NCBI GenBank assembly: GCA_964478075.1
Contig: CAYZGO010000032.1
Coordinates: 1-29,418 of the forward strand
DNA: 29,418 bases
Reading direction: 5' to 3'
Source of the DNA: DAOUEX01 sp034430235
GTDB lineage: Bacteria; Chloroflexota; Anaerolineae; UBA2200
In this document: positions 7,870 to 16,166 of the stretch, in pieces
How the letters are laid out: each line of letters begins with the position of its first letter
Numbering within the stretch: the stretch's first letter is position 1
The notes under the pieces: generated by a model
Seen by the model: the letters and a program-made list of their open reading frames with translations, nothing else
What the model was told of the DNA's origin: nothing
Databases searched by the model: none
Position numbers and translations under genes: made by a program

Positions 7870-7985
7870 GCAGTAGTGTTGCACGCCAGCGCAGTAGGAA
7901 CTGAGCATGAAGGGGCTGCAGAGCACACCTCAGAAATCCAGGCCTTTGACCACCCGAGCGTAGCGAGCAAACGTTGCAGGAGAGA
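7870..7985 (-). pseudogene. Decayed 3'-end copy of lipA
   Basis: On the minus strand this reads PATFARYARVVKGLDF, a TGA stop, then GVLCSPFMLSSYCAGV. The intact LipA 3.4 kb away reads PAAFERYSQIAKDLAF, RGVLCGPFVRSSYRAGE. At DNA level 7886-7984 aligns without gaps to 11259-11357 with about 75 percent identity (74 of 99, counted by eye). Only the last quarter of the gene is present. Its orientation is the same as that of the intact lipA, so the two form a direct repeat around the two membrane-protein genes. The relic ends where the next gene's ribosome binding site begins. Confidence 0.8.
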
Positions 7986-7990
7986 GACAT

Positions 7991-9478
7991 ATGGATACCC
8001 GAGACTGGTGGCAGCCAAGACGACTCGTACTTCCCCTGAGCATAGCCATGATCTTCATACTGGCCCTCAGTCCGCTCACCGACCCCGACTTGTTCTGGCA
8101 CCTGGCAAACGGGCGGCTCATGTGGAGTACGCATTCCATACCACGCTCAGACCCGTTCTCCTTCACCATAGGCGGAAAGGAGTGGATCTGCCACGAGTGG
8201 TTGACCGAAATCATCATGTACGGCCTGCACAATGAGCTCGGGCCGGCAGCCCTTATCGTGGCCGCGGCCACCGTGGTGGCTGCCAGCTTCGCACTGGTGG
8301 CCATCAGGTGCCGCACTTCACCCTATGTCGTCGCCTCCTGCATCCTGCTCGCCACATTGGCCTCGGCACCTAGTTTGGGGGCCCGCCCACAGGTGGTCAG
8401 CCTCCTCCTGGCTAGCCTCACCCTCTACATCGTGGAGGGCGGAGCGCCTCTCTGGACCCTGGTGCCCCTCGGCGCACTCTGGGCCAACCTGCACGGTGGG
8501 TTTTTCACTGGCCCAGTCATCGTGGGCGTATACGTCCTGGGCAGAGCCATCGATGCCCTAGGGGAGAAGGATTGGGCAAAGGGAAGAAAGGCAGTGAAGC
8601 AACTGGTCCTGGCTGCCGTCGGGATGAGCCTCGGTGCACTCTTCAACCCCTACGGGATAAAGCTGCTCCTCTATCCCTTCCAGACCTTGGCCTCCGGCGC
8701 CATGAGAGAGCTCATTATGGAGTGGTTCAGCCCAGACTTCCACATGCCAGCCTTCCAGCCTTTGGCCCTGCTGCTCCTGGCTGTCGTGGCCTCACTGGCC
8801 CTTTCCACGAAGAAGCCGTCGTCCACCCGCCTCATCTTGCTCCTGGCCACCATGTATGCTGCCCTCAACTCGGCCCGCCACGTTCCCCTGTTCGCCATTG
8901 TGACCGCACCAGTGCTCAGCGAGCAGATGGCAGGCATACAAGCAGGCAGATGGGCAAGAAAGCGAGCGGGAAGCACTCGCGAACCTGCTACTTCCAACTC
9001 GCCAACTCACAGACTCCTCACCTGGCAAGCGCCGAGGCGTTTCGCCATCAGTTTCGCACTCGTACTCATTGCTGTCCTCATAGTAGGTTGTGCCTGGCGG
9101 CTGCACACGGTCATCACCCAGAACGAGACTGACCAGGCGGCTCGTTTCCCGGTCCACGCCGTGGACTTTATGCGCAGCGCCAGCCTCCCCGGGAACCTGT
9201 TCAATCAATACGGCTGGGGAGGTTACCTCATCTGGCACGGAGAGAAAGTCTTTATAGATGGCCGGGCCGACGTCTACGGAGATGACTTCCTCAACCAGTA
9301 CGCCAGCCTCTACCTCGGCAAAGCCCATCCCGCGCAGGTGTTCCAGAGATACGACATACACCACGTTCTCATCGAGTCCGACTGTGCGCTTGCGGTTTTG
9401 CTCGAAGACAGCAAAGACTGGAACACGATATACCAGGACGATCTGGCCATCCTACTTGTCAAAGAAGAAGCCCAATGA
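7991..9478 (+). CDS. Large multi-pass membrane protein, GT-C-like
   Basis: A 495-residue protein with about ten hydrophobic segments and a soluble C-terminal part. The first loop has the acidic motif PLTDPDLFWHLANGRLMW followed by RSDPFSFT and HEWLTEI; acidic residues in the first extracytoplasmic loop are typical of GT-C glycosyltransferases that use polyprenyl-linked sugars. Similar DPDLFWH-type membrane proteins occur in Chloroflexota and other environmental bacteria, mostly without assigned function. The C-terminal part (FNQYGWGGYLIWHGEKVFIDGRADVYGDDF near residue 400) also recalls that group. The ATG follows AGGAGAG (7978-7984). This binding site lies in the lipA-derived relic just upstream. 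The next gene starts 26 bases downstream and is another GT-C-like protein. Confidence 0.7.
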   Translation: MDTRDWWQPRRLVLPLSIAMIFILALSPLTDPDLFWHLANGRLMWSTHSIPRSDPFSFTIGGKEWICHEWLTEIIMYGLHNELGPAALIVAAATVVAASFALVAIRCRTSPYVVASCILLATLASAPSLGARPQVVSLLLASLTLYIVEGGAPLWTLVPLGALWANLHGGFFTGPVIVGVYVLGRAIDALGEKDWAKGRKAVKQLVLAAVGMSLGALFNPYGIKLLLYPFQTLASGAMRELIMEWFSPDFHMPAFQPLALLLLAVVASLALSTKKPSSTRLILLLATMYAALNSARHVPLFAIVTAPVLSEQMAGIQAGRWARKRAGSTREPATSNSPTHRLLTWQAPRRFAISFALVLIAVLIVGCAWRLHTVITQNETDQAARFPVHAVDFMRSASLPGNLFNQYGWGGYLIWHGEKVFIDGRADVYGDDFLNQYASLYLGKAHPAQVFQRYDIHHVLIESDCALAVLLEDSKDWNTIYQDDLAILLVKEEAQ

Positions 9479-9503
9479 AGTATGAACTCGTCCAGTGTGA
9501 GCA

Positions 9504-11147
9504 ATGGAGGCCGAGTTGACGGAACAGCAGGGCCGCAAGCGCTACCGACGAATAGCGATTTGCATCGCCTGCCTCTGCCTCCTGGCCTCCTGCTTGCCCT
9601 ACCTGGCTGGCTGGGCAGCAAGTTCAGATAGGATGCAGTTTGGCGGCGTCCTTGCCCACGACAGGGCGGACGTCTACACTTATCTATCTGCCATGCACCA
9701 GGGAGCGCACGGAAACTGGTCCTATCACATCCTGCACACACCAGAGGAGCACCATGGTGAACCGCTAAAGCTCTTTTACCTAATACTGGGAAAGCTCGCC
9801 CACGCTTTTGGCCTTCCAATGGCAGTGGCCTATCAACTGGCTCGCATCGCTGCTGGAACGTGCCTCATAGCCGCCATCTACACCTTCACAGGGTACTTTG
9901 TGAAGGACCGCAGAAGCCACCTGGTTGCATATCTGCTCGCATGCGTAGGCGGAGGCCTGGGCTGGCTGATTCCTTTCCTCAAGGCTGCGGGATGCCAGTG
10001 GGCTGATTGGGTCCCCATAGAGTTCTGGCTGTTTGAAGGCTTTACTTTTCCCACTATTCTCTTCTTCGTCCACGGCGCGCTGGCAACGGCTATCATGCTC
10101 ATCACTTTTCTGGCCATCCTCAAGTATCAACGAACAACCGCACGGAGAGAAATGGCCACAGTCATCTTGCTAACCATAGCCCTGGCCATTGTCCAGCCCC
10201 TTTGTCTACCAATCCTGGCCACAACCGTGTGCACATATATGCTCCTCCTGACCTGGAGGCGATGGACAGAAAGTCGACAGTGGCCTACGCGAGAGGAAAT
10301 CGTGATCACCCTAATTGTTGGTGCTATCTCACTCGCACTGGCAGCGTATTTCCTCCTCCCTTTTCTCATCAACCCTGTCTTCCGTAGTTGGAAGACACGA
10401 AGCCTTACCCTATCCCCTCCGCCGCTTCACTACCTGTGGGGATACGGCCTTATCGTCCCCCTCGCAATCATCGGGGCGAGGCGCACCTTACGGGAAAAAC
10501 ACGAGACCGGACTCTTCTTGATAGCCTGGCTACTCGCAGCAGCTGTACTCATCTATTTACCCTACCTACCCCAGAGGCGGTTTGCCCAGGGCATTATCGT
10601 CCCCCTCGCTTGCTTGGCTGCCTTGGGAATAGAGAGGCTATGCTGGAAAGCTGAGAAAGGCGTGATTGCCTTCATCTGTCGGCTCCTCCTGTACCTGGTG
10701 GTGATCTGCAACGTCATTATTGTTACGCAACAGACCACGATATGCCTCAGCCAAACACAGCTTGTATTCTGCTCTAGAGAAGAATTGGAGGCCATGGCCT
10801 GGCTCGAAAGCAACTCTGCTCCCAATGATACGGTGCTGGCCGGGCTGCGCACAGGCGCTTTCATACCGGCTGCCATCGGACATCGCGTCTTCTGGGGCCA
10901 TTGGTGCGAAACCATCCACCTGGAAGAAAAAGGTAGGGAGTTTAGAGACTTCTTCGAGCGCGGAACTTCCGACGAGTGGAGGTGTTACTTCCTGCAGAGG
11001 TATGGCATCAGGTACTTGTTCTACGGGCCCCAAGAGAAGGCATCGGGCGATTTTGACCCCTCCCAGGCCCCCTACCTGACAAAGCAGTTTCAGACGGGAG
11101 CATACGCTGTATACGAAGTAGCACCACAGGGAGCGGACGTCGAGTAG
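9504..11147 (+). CDS. Multi-pass membrane protein, putative glycosyltransferase of GT-C type
   Basis: A 547-residue membrane protein with a first transmembrane helix at about residues 17-38, then a loop with HDRADVYTYLSAMHQGAHGNW and about ten more hydrophobic helices. It ends in a soluble domain from about residue 425, with ELEAMAWLESNSAPNDTVLAG, RVFWGHWCETIHLEEK and a closing YAVYEVAP. The aspartate-containing first loop and overall build fit GT-C-like enzymes, but no catalytic assignment is possible. It is the downstream partner of the gene at 7991 (26-base gap) and the pair is bracketed by the two lipA ends. Function is inferred from fold and context only. Confidence 0.65.
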   Translation: MEAELTEQQGRKRYRRIAICIACLCLLASCLPYLAGWAASSDRMQFGGVLAHDRADVYTYLSAMHQGAHGNWSYHILHTPEEHHGEPLKLFYLILGKLAHAFGLPMAVAYQLARIAAGTCLIAAIYTFTGYFVKDRRSHLVAYLLACVGGGLGWLIPFLKAAGCQWADWVPIEFWLFEGFTFPTILFFVHGALATAIMLITFLAILKYQRTTARREMATVILLTIALAIVQPLCLPILATTVCTYMLLLTWRRWTESRQWPTREEIVITLIVGAISLALAAYFLLPFLINPVFRSWKTRSLTLSPPPLHYLWGYGLIVPLAIIGARRTLREKHETGLFLIAWLLAAAVLIYLPYLPQRRFAQGIIVPLACLAALGIERLCWKAEKGVIAFICRLLLYLVVICNVIIVTQQTTICLSQTQLVFCSREELEAMAWLESNSAPNDTVLAGLRTGAFIPAAIGHRVFWGHWCETIHLEEKGREFRDFFERGTSDEWRCYFLQRYGIRYLFYGPQEKASGDFDPSQAPYLTKQFQTGAYAVYEVAPQGADVE

Positions 11148-11176
11148 AAAAGAGAGATCCACAGCGATGGACCGCT

Positions 11177-12139
11177 CTATCCTCCTCTGGAGCGTTTCCG
11201 CCTCTGGCCCGTGCACCCTGTCAAGCGACGTTCACGTCGTGCATTCTGCAGTAACTCACCAGCGCGATAGGAACTGCGCACAAAGGGGCCGCATAGCACA
11301 CCTCGGAACGCCAGATCTTTAGCTATCTGAGAGTAGCGCTCAAAAGCTGCAGGGGGAACGTACTCAGTCACCGGGCAGTGCCGCAGCGAAGGGCGCAAGT
11401 ACTGACCAATAGTCAAGAAATCGCAGTCAACGGCACGAAGGTCACGCATAACGTCAATGACCTCTTGTTCCTGCTCTCCCACGCCAAGCATCAGGCCAGA
11501 TTTGGTATATACTGAAGCCCACAGCTCCTTGGATCGTTCGAGTAAGTGCAGCGACCGCTTATAGTCTGCTCGTGCTCGTATTCCAGGGTAGAGCCGAGGC
11601 ACAACTTCCACATTGTGCCCCAGCACCTCAGGGTGAGCTTCGAGGACGCTTCGTAGCGCGGCCTCTTTGCCTTGGAAGTCAGGTACCAATACCTCAACCG
11701 TAGCCGAAGTACTCCTGTGCAAGGCTTCTATGCACGTCCCAAAGTGCGCAGCCCCTCCATCTGGCAAGTCATCCCGTGTCACAGACGTGATGACCACGTG
11801 GCGCAAGCCAAGCTGCCGCACAGCATCAACCAGATGCTGAGGCTCCTCGACATCCACAGACTTGGGGTGACCATGCGCAACCGCACAGAAACGGCAATTT
11901 CGTGTACAGACGCGGCCTAGTATGAGGAAAGTCGCTGTGCGTTGCCGGAAGCACTCCCCAATATTCGGACAGTGGGCTTCCTCACAAATCGTAGCCAGAG
12001 AGAGCTTGTCCAGCATGCACTTCATCTTCTGCCAGGCTTCCATCGTGAGTGCCCTGCGCTTCAACCAGGGCGGCTTCCCAGTATTGACTGGCCGATTTTC
12101 TGACGGAGCATCAGACTGGGCGTGCACCTTCACCTCCAT
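11177..12139 (-). CDS. lipA: Lipoyl synthase
   Basis: Radical SAM enzyme that inserts two sulfurs into octanoyl groups on lipoyl domains. From ATG 12139 the protein has 320 residues. It has the auxiliary cluster cysteines C52, C57 and C63 (CEEAHCPNIGEC), the radical SAM cysteines C78, C82 and C85 (CTRNCRFC), HVVITSVTRDDLPDGGA, KSGLMLGVGE and the C-terminal RSSY serine that ligates the auxiliary cluster. The frame is open to GTG 12184, adding 15 residues. However, a TATAAT box lies seven bases before ATG 12139, so transcription should start at that codon, which decides the start. No lipB is visible nearby. The short C-terminal tail is rich in Arg and Gly. Confidence 0.95.
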   Translation of the reverse strand: MEVKVHAQSDAPSENRPVNTGKPPWLKRRALTMEAWQKMKCMLDKLSLATICEEAHCPNIGECFRQRTATFLILGRVCTRNCRFCAVAHGHPKSVDVEEPQHLVDAVRQLGLRHVVITSVTRDDLPDGGAAHFGTCIEALHRSTSATVEVLVPDFQGKEAALRSVLEAHPEVLGHNVEVVPRLYPGIRARADYKRSLHLLERSKELWASVYTKSGLMLGVGEQEQEVIDVMRDLRAVDCDFLTIGQYLRPSLRHCPVTEYVPPAAFERYSQIAKDLAFRGVLCGPFVRSSYRAGELLQNARRERRLTGCTGQRRKRSRGG

Positions 12140-12146
12140 TGTTCGT

Positions 12147-12174
12147 ATTATATCCATAGGTTGCACGACCGCAA
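12147..12174 (-). promoter_or_regulatory. Predicted promoter of lipA, apparently leaderless
   Basis: On the minus strand a consensus TATAAT (12147-12152) lies 16 bases downstream of TTGCGG (12169-12174). Seven bases separate the -10 from ATG 12139, so the mRNA should begin at or within a base of the start codon. Confidence 0.55.
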
Positions 12175-12710
12175 AGTGTGCCACTGTCGCTGTTGTGCAC
12201 TAGCTCCGAGAGGCGAAGATGCTCGGACAACAGGTAGAGGTAGTCCGACGATACTCAGGCCACTAGCCATACGCCGTCTGTTGATGATAAGCGGGATTCG
12301 CCAGAGTCCAGGAAAGAATTGTGTAGAGGATGAGTGTCATCCAATCTACTACTTCATACTTCCACGTCATACATCGTCAGGCCAGGACCTCCAATCCAAT
12401 ACTTCCCTGTCTCCGAACTATGGCATTTTTACGCAATGTATACACTATCTTTGGGAACTCTTCACGTTTCGTACCTGATGGTATCCTATACTAGTAACGG
12501 ATTCACACAGTTTCTTCAGGTTCTAGATGATTTCAGTTCAATAGCCAGTGCTTGCACAACTTCCTTGAAGTGGCGTGGACCTTGCGGGCCACATGCTTAT
12601 ACGCACAGGTCATCTGCCGCCCAACGGACGTGGTAGCATTCCAAGACAGCCGTTGCAGTGTGCACACACCGTAAGCGCAATTCATAGCTTCTCTGGCTAT
12701 TGGCACAAGC
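12175..12710. other. Long spacer between lipA and the glycosyltransferase operon
   Basis: About 540 bases without a recognisable gene. The part from about 12330 to 12540 is clearly richer in A and T than its surroundings. Short open frames exist on both strands (for example 12334-12636 plus and part of 12533-13234 minus) but lack known motifs and ribosome binding sites. No promoter for the rightward operon could be singled out. The composition shift suggests remnant or foreign DNA at the junction between housekeeping and glycan genes. Confidence 0.4.
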
Positions 12711-12722
12711 AGGAGGTCGCTT

Positions 12723-13817
12723 ATGAGGGCTGGGAACGATATACTTGTCCAACAGGGCCTGCCAATCCCGGTAGACGATCCGCACGCAGCCCTACGCTTC
12801 TGCCAGTTTCTGGCGCAGATGTTGAACGGCCAGGAGACAGGTGAGAATCCCATGACGCCACCGTGGCTGAGCAGACCTACGGCAAGTGCAGCCAAACCTG
12901 ATGTCTCTGTGGTCTTGCCAGTCTGCAACGAACAGGAAAACTTAATTCCACTGTATCGTCGGCTCACGGCCGTACTAACCGCTGAGGACATTCCGTACGA
13001 GCTCATCTTTGTTGATGATGGCAGTACAGATGGAAGCACACCGCTGCTGCATAGACTGGCAGTTGATGATCCATGCGTCAGGGTGGTGGAGTTGGCTCGA
13101 AACTTTGGACACCAAGTGGCCATCACCGCCGGCCTCGATTTCGCCGAGGGCAGTGCGGTCATCGTTATGGATGCCGACCTGCAGGATCCGCCCGAGGTGT
13201 TGCCTGAGTTCATCGCCAGTTGGCGCGCTGGCAATGATGTGGTATACGCCGTACGTCAAGAGCGCAAGGAATGCTGGCTGAAACGCAAAGCGTATACCAC
13301 CTTTTACCGTATGCTGCGTAAGGTGGCGAACGTGGACATCCCGCTAGATGCTGGCGATTTCTGCATCATGGACCGCAAAGTCGTGGACTTGCTGCAGGCC
13401 ATGCCAGAACGGAACCGCTTTGTACGAGGCATGCGCAGTTGGGTGGGGCTGCGCCAGACGGGCCTGCCCTACGAGCGCCAGGCCCGTCATGGTGGCCGGC
13501 CGAAATACACCTGGGGCCGCTTGATGCTCCTGGCCCTGGATGGCTTTATCTCCTTCTCGCACATACCGTTGCGCGTGGCCTCTCTGATAGGATTCAGCAT
13601 CTCGCTGCTGTCCTTCCTGTTGGCCGCATTCTATTTTGTGAAGAAAGTCATGATGGGCCTAAATCCACCGGGCTTTGCCACACTGGTCGTGGCCACGTTC
13701 TTCCTGGCAGGTATCCAGCTCATCACCATCGGTGTGATGGGCGAATACGTGGGCCGAACTTTTGATGAGGTGAAACGGCGTCCGCTTTACGTTGTGCGCC
13801 GGGTCACTGGCTCATGA
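12723..13817 (+). CDS. GT2 glycosyltransferase, polyprenyl-phosphate sugar synthase type (DPM1/GtrB-like)
   Basis: The 364-residue protein has a GT-A catalytic domain with DVSVVLPVCNEQENL (about residues 60-74), FVDDGSTDGS, NFGHQVAITAGLDFA and the DXD-type VIVMDADLQDPPEVL. Two C-terminal transmembrane helices follow (about 280-345), the build of enzymes that load sugar onto polyprenyl phosphate, as GtrB and DPM1 do. Such carriers feed GT-C membrane enzymes, three of which are near. AGGAGGT (12711-12717) precedes ATG 12723 closely, supporting this start. The family domain, however, begins only around residue 55, and ATG 12852 would give a more usual length. The 43-residue extension is either real or a start-site error. 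First gene of the operon. Confidence 0.88.
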   Translation: MRAGNDILVQQGLPIPVDDPHAALRFCQFLAQMLNGQETGENPMTPPWLSRPTASAAKPDVSVVLPVCNEQENLIPLYRRLTAVLTAEDIPYELIFVDDGSTDGSTPLLHRLAVDDPCVRVVELARNFGHQVAITAGLDFAEGSAVIVMDADLQDPPEVLPEFIASWRAGNDVVYAVRQERKECWLKRKAYTTFYRMLRKVANVDIPLDAGDFCIMDRKVVDLLQAMPERNRFVRGMRSWVGLRQTGLPYERQARHGGRPKYTWGRLMLLALDGFISFSHIPLRVASLIGFSISLLSFLLAAFYFVKKVMMGLNPPGFATLVVATFFLAGIQLITIGVMGEYVGRTFDEVKRRPLYVVRRVTGS

Positions 13818-13831
13818 GGAACTGAAAGGCT

Positions 13832-14983
13832 ATGCGTATCCTAATGCTCAACAACGAGTTCCCGCCGCTGGGTGGGGGAACGGGCGTTGTCAACCAGCGC
13901 ATCCTTGAGGAATGGGCGCATCGCGAGGACGTAGAGGTTGATCTAGTGACCTCCTCCCGTACCCGTGACCAGTACGAGTACGAGGAATTCACGGCAAGTA
14001 TTCGCGTACACAAGGTGCCGGTGGATAACAAGAACATTCACCATTCATCGAACCGCGAGTTGCTAACCTACACGTGGCGTGCCTGGCGCCATGCACGTAG
14101 GCTAGCGAAACGTGCTGGCTATGATGTTTGCCTGGCCTGGGCTGGCGTTCCAGCCGGTGGCGTTGCTATGTGGCTCAAGTGGGAATTCGCTCTTCCGTAC
14201 GTCGTTGCCTTGCAAGGGCCTGATGTGCCCGGTTTCGAGCAACGTTACCGCTGGGTTTATTCTGCCCTTACGCCTTTCATTCGCCTGGTATGGCGTCAGG
14301 CCTCGGGTCTGACTGCATGCAGTGAACAACATAGGGATCTGGCCCAGGAAACAGAGCCAGACCTACCTATCGAGGCAATCCCCAACGGGGTGGATATGTC
14401 GCTATTCTACCCTGACTCCACAATACACAGGGAAAACGAAGCCGTCCGTCTTATCTGCTGCGGCCGCCTCATCAAGCGCAAAGGACAGCAGTATCTTATT
14501 CCTGCTGTTGCTGAGTTGAAGAAACGGGGACTCGCTGTTGAATTGTTGATCGTCGGCACAGGCGACAATGAGCCCGCGCTGCGCCGTCAGGTCGAGGAGT
14601 CTGGGCTGGAAGACATAGTGCGATTTACGGGCTTTGTGGAATGGGACAACGTGCCCCAACTCTACCAGACATCTGACATTTTCGTGCTTCCCTCGTATAA
14701 CGAAGGGATGTCTATTGCGTTGCTTGAGGCGATGGCGACTGGTTTGCCGGTAGTCGTAACGGACACAGGTGGTACCCGAGAACTTGTCAACGGCAACGGT
14801 ATCGTTGTCCCTTGGGCTGATGTTGGGCAACTAGCCCAAGCCCTTAGTCACTTGGTTGCCTCGCCTCATCTGCGCGAACATATGTCTCGACTTGGCCGAC
14901 AGATTGTGCTACCTTATGGCTGGGAGAAAGTTGCTCGCCGATACTTGGATACGTGTAGGCGGATTTCGAGCACCTACCCATGA
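13832..14983 (+). CDS. GT4 family glycosyltransferase
   Basis: The 383-residue GT-B enzyme begins MRILMLNNEFPPLGGGTG, the glycine-rich acceptor loop of retaining GT4 transferases. The C-terminal nucleotide-sugar half contains IPNGVDMSLF, LICCGRLIKRKGQQYLI, FTGFVEWDNVPQLYQTSDIFVLPSYNEGMSIALLEAMATG (EX7E motif from about residue 291) and VVTDTGGTREL. It is cytoplasmic, with no transmembrane segment; sugar donor and acceptor cannot be read from sequence. GAAAGG lies just before the ATG. It starts 14 bases behind the GT2 gene and its TGA overlaps the ATG of the next gene (ATGA at 14980), so expression is coupled. Confidence 0.92.
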   Translation: MRILMLNNEFPPLGGGTGVVNQRILEEWAHREDVEVDLVTSSRTRDQYEYEEFTASIRVHKVPVDNKNIHHSSNRELLTYTWRAWRHARRLAKRAGYDVCLAWAGVPAGGVAMWLKWEFALPYVVALQGPDVPGFEQRYRWVYSALTPFIRLVWRQASGLTACSEQHRDLAQETEPDLPIEAIPNGVDMSLFYPDSTIHRENEAVRLICCGRLIKRKGQQYLIPAVAELKKRGLAVELLIVGTGDNEPALRRQVEESGLEDIVRFTGFVEWDNVPQLYQTSDIFVLPSYNEGMSIALLEAMATGLPVVVTDTGGTRELVNGNGIVVPWADVGQLAQALSHLVASPHLREHMSRLGRQIVLPYGWEKVARRYLDTCRRISSTYP

Positions 14984-16161
14984 CTAACCCTACACCGATC
15001 AAGGTTCTGCACGTTATCGATCATCTGGGATTCGGAGGCGCTCAGACATTCCTCTTCGACTTGGTGCTTGAGCAACGCAGGAGTGGGTCAGTTGATCCGG
15101 TTATCTGCTGCTTAACTGAGCCGACCTCGCTAAGTCATCAATTCAGTAGTCTAAATGTGCCACTTTATCACCTAGATGCGGGTAGACACAATCTCCTAGA
15201 TATTGCAGGCATTCCCTATTCCCTATTGCGACTCATGCGTAAACAGAGGTGTGACTTAGTTCATACCCACTTGTTCGTGTCTGGCGTGTTTGGACGTCTT
15301 GCAGCGATGATGGTCAGAGTGCCTACTGTTGTCCAGGAGCAACGCAACGAAACAAAGGTGGTTAGTGGGTTCAGGCGTTGGATTGATCATGTTCTGGGCA
15401 AGCGGACTGCGGTAGTCATCTGTGTGTCGCAGACGACGAAGGATTTCAATGTGCAGGCTAAGGGTATCGATCCTGCACGCATTTTGGTGATCCCGAACAG
15501 CATTAACCCAGAGCGCCTTTCCGCTGATGCTGTCAGGGGTCAAAGACAGCGCATGCTTGATGCCTTTGAGTTGTCGTCTGTGGATCCGATTGTGATCGGG
15601 ATCGGTAGGCTAGAGAAACAGAAGAGATTTGATATCTTCCTACAGACTGCCAAACTAGTTAGCGATCAGATGCCGAATGTCGGATTCCTAATTGTCGGCG
15701 ACGGCTCACAGCGGAAGGAACTTGAGAGTCTGGCTGCAAAGCTGGGTCTGTATCCTTCTGTTCGATTCACGGGGGCACGTTCTGACGTACCTACTCTGCT
15801 AGGAATCAGTGATGTTTTCCTTCTCACTTCTGATTTCGAAGGACTTCCCCTAACCCTGTTGGAGGCGTTGGCCATGCAAGTTCCTGTTGTGGCTACACAT
15901 GTTGATGGTACCAGCGAAGTGCTGGGCAGGGGGCTAGGCGGAATCCTCATACCACCCAGAGACCCAGTTGCCGCTGCCGATGCTGTGATAGCTCTATTGC
16001 ATGATGAAGAGCGACGGCGAATCACGGGACGAGAAGGACGCCGATTAGTGGAACACGTATACAGCATATCGCTGGTGAATCAGCAGGTTGAGGAGGCATA
16101 TCGTAGTGTGCTCCAGCAGAACGATTGGTCCAGCCAGGTGCACACTAAGGAGTTCTTATAG
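14980..16161 (+). CDS. GT4 family glycosyltransferase
   Basis: The 393-residue GT-B transferase starts with KVLHVIDHLGFGGAQTFL, the loop common to GT4 enzymes of polysaccharide clusters. Further motifs are HTHLFVSGVFGRLAA, VVQEQRNET, IPNSINPERL, IGIGRLEKQKRFD, FTGARSDVPTLLGISDVFLLTSDFEGLPLTLLEALAM (EX7E, from about residue 287) and VATHVDGTSEVL. There are no membrane segments. It is translationally coupled to the preceding gene by a four-base overlap. A role in assembling the repeat unit of a surface glycan is inferred from the cluster; linkage specificity is unknown. Confidence 0.92.
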   Translation: MTNPTPIKVLHVIDHLGFGGAQTFLFDLVLEQRRSGSVDPVICCLTEPTSLSHQFSSLNVPLYHLDAGRHNLLDIAGIPYSLLRLMRKQRCDLVHTHLFVSGVFGRLAAMMVRVPTVVQEQRNETKVVSGFRRWIDHVLGKRTAVVICVSQTTKDFNVQAKGIDPARILVIPNSINPERLSADAVRGQRQRMLDAFELSSVDPIVIGIGRLEKQKRFDIFLQTAKLVSDQMPNVGFLIVGDGSQRKELESLAAKLGLYPSVRFTGARSDVPTLLGISDVFLLTSDFEGLPLTLLEALAMQVPVVATHVDGTSEVLGRGLGGILIPPRDPVAAADAVIALLHDEERRRITGREGRRLVEHVYSISLVNQQVEEAYRSVLQQNDWSSQVHTKEFL

Positions 16162-16166
16162 CGATT

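Noticed and set aside
8232..11079. Numerous long open frames on both strands across the two membrane-protein genes
   Set aside because: They are shadows caused by high GC content; only the two frames with hydrophobic helices show family-like sequence.
12533..12720. Minus-strand frame with CYHVRWAADDLC and RHFKEVVQALAIELKS as a possible gene remnant
   Set aside because: The pieces lie in different frames and match no family I can name with confidence; kept as unassigned spacer.
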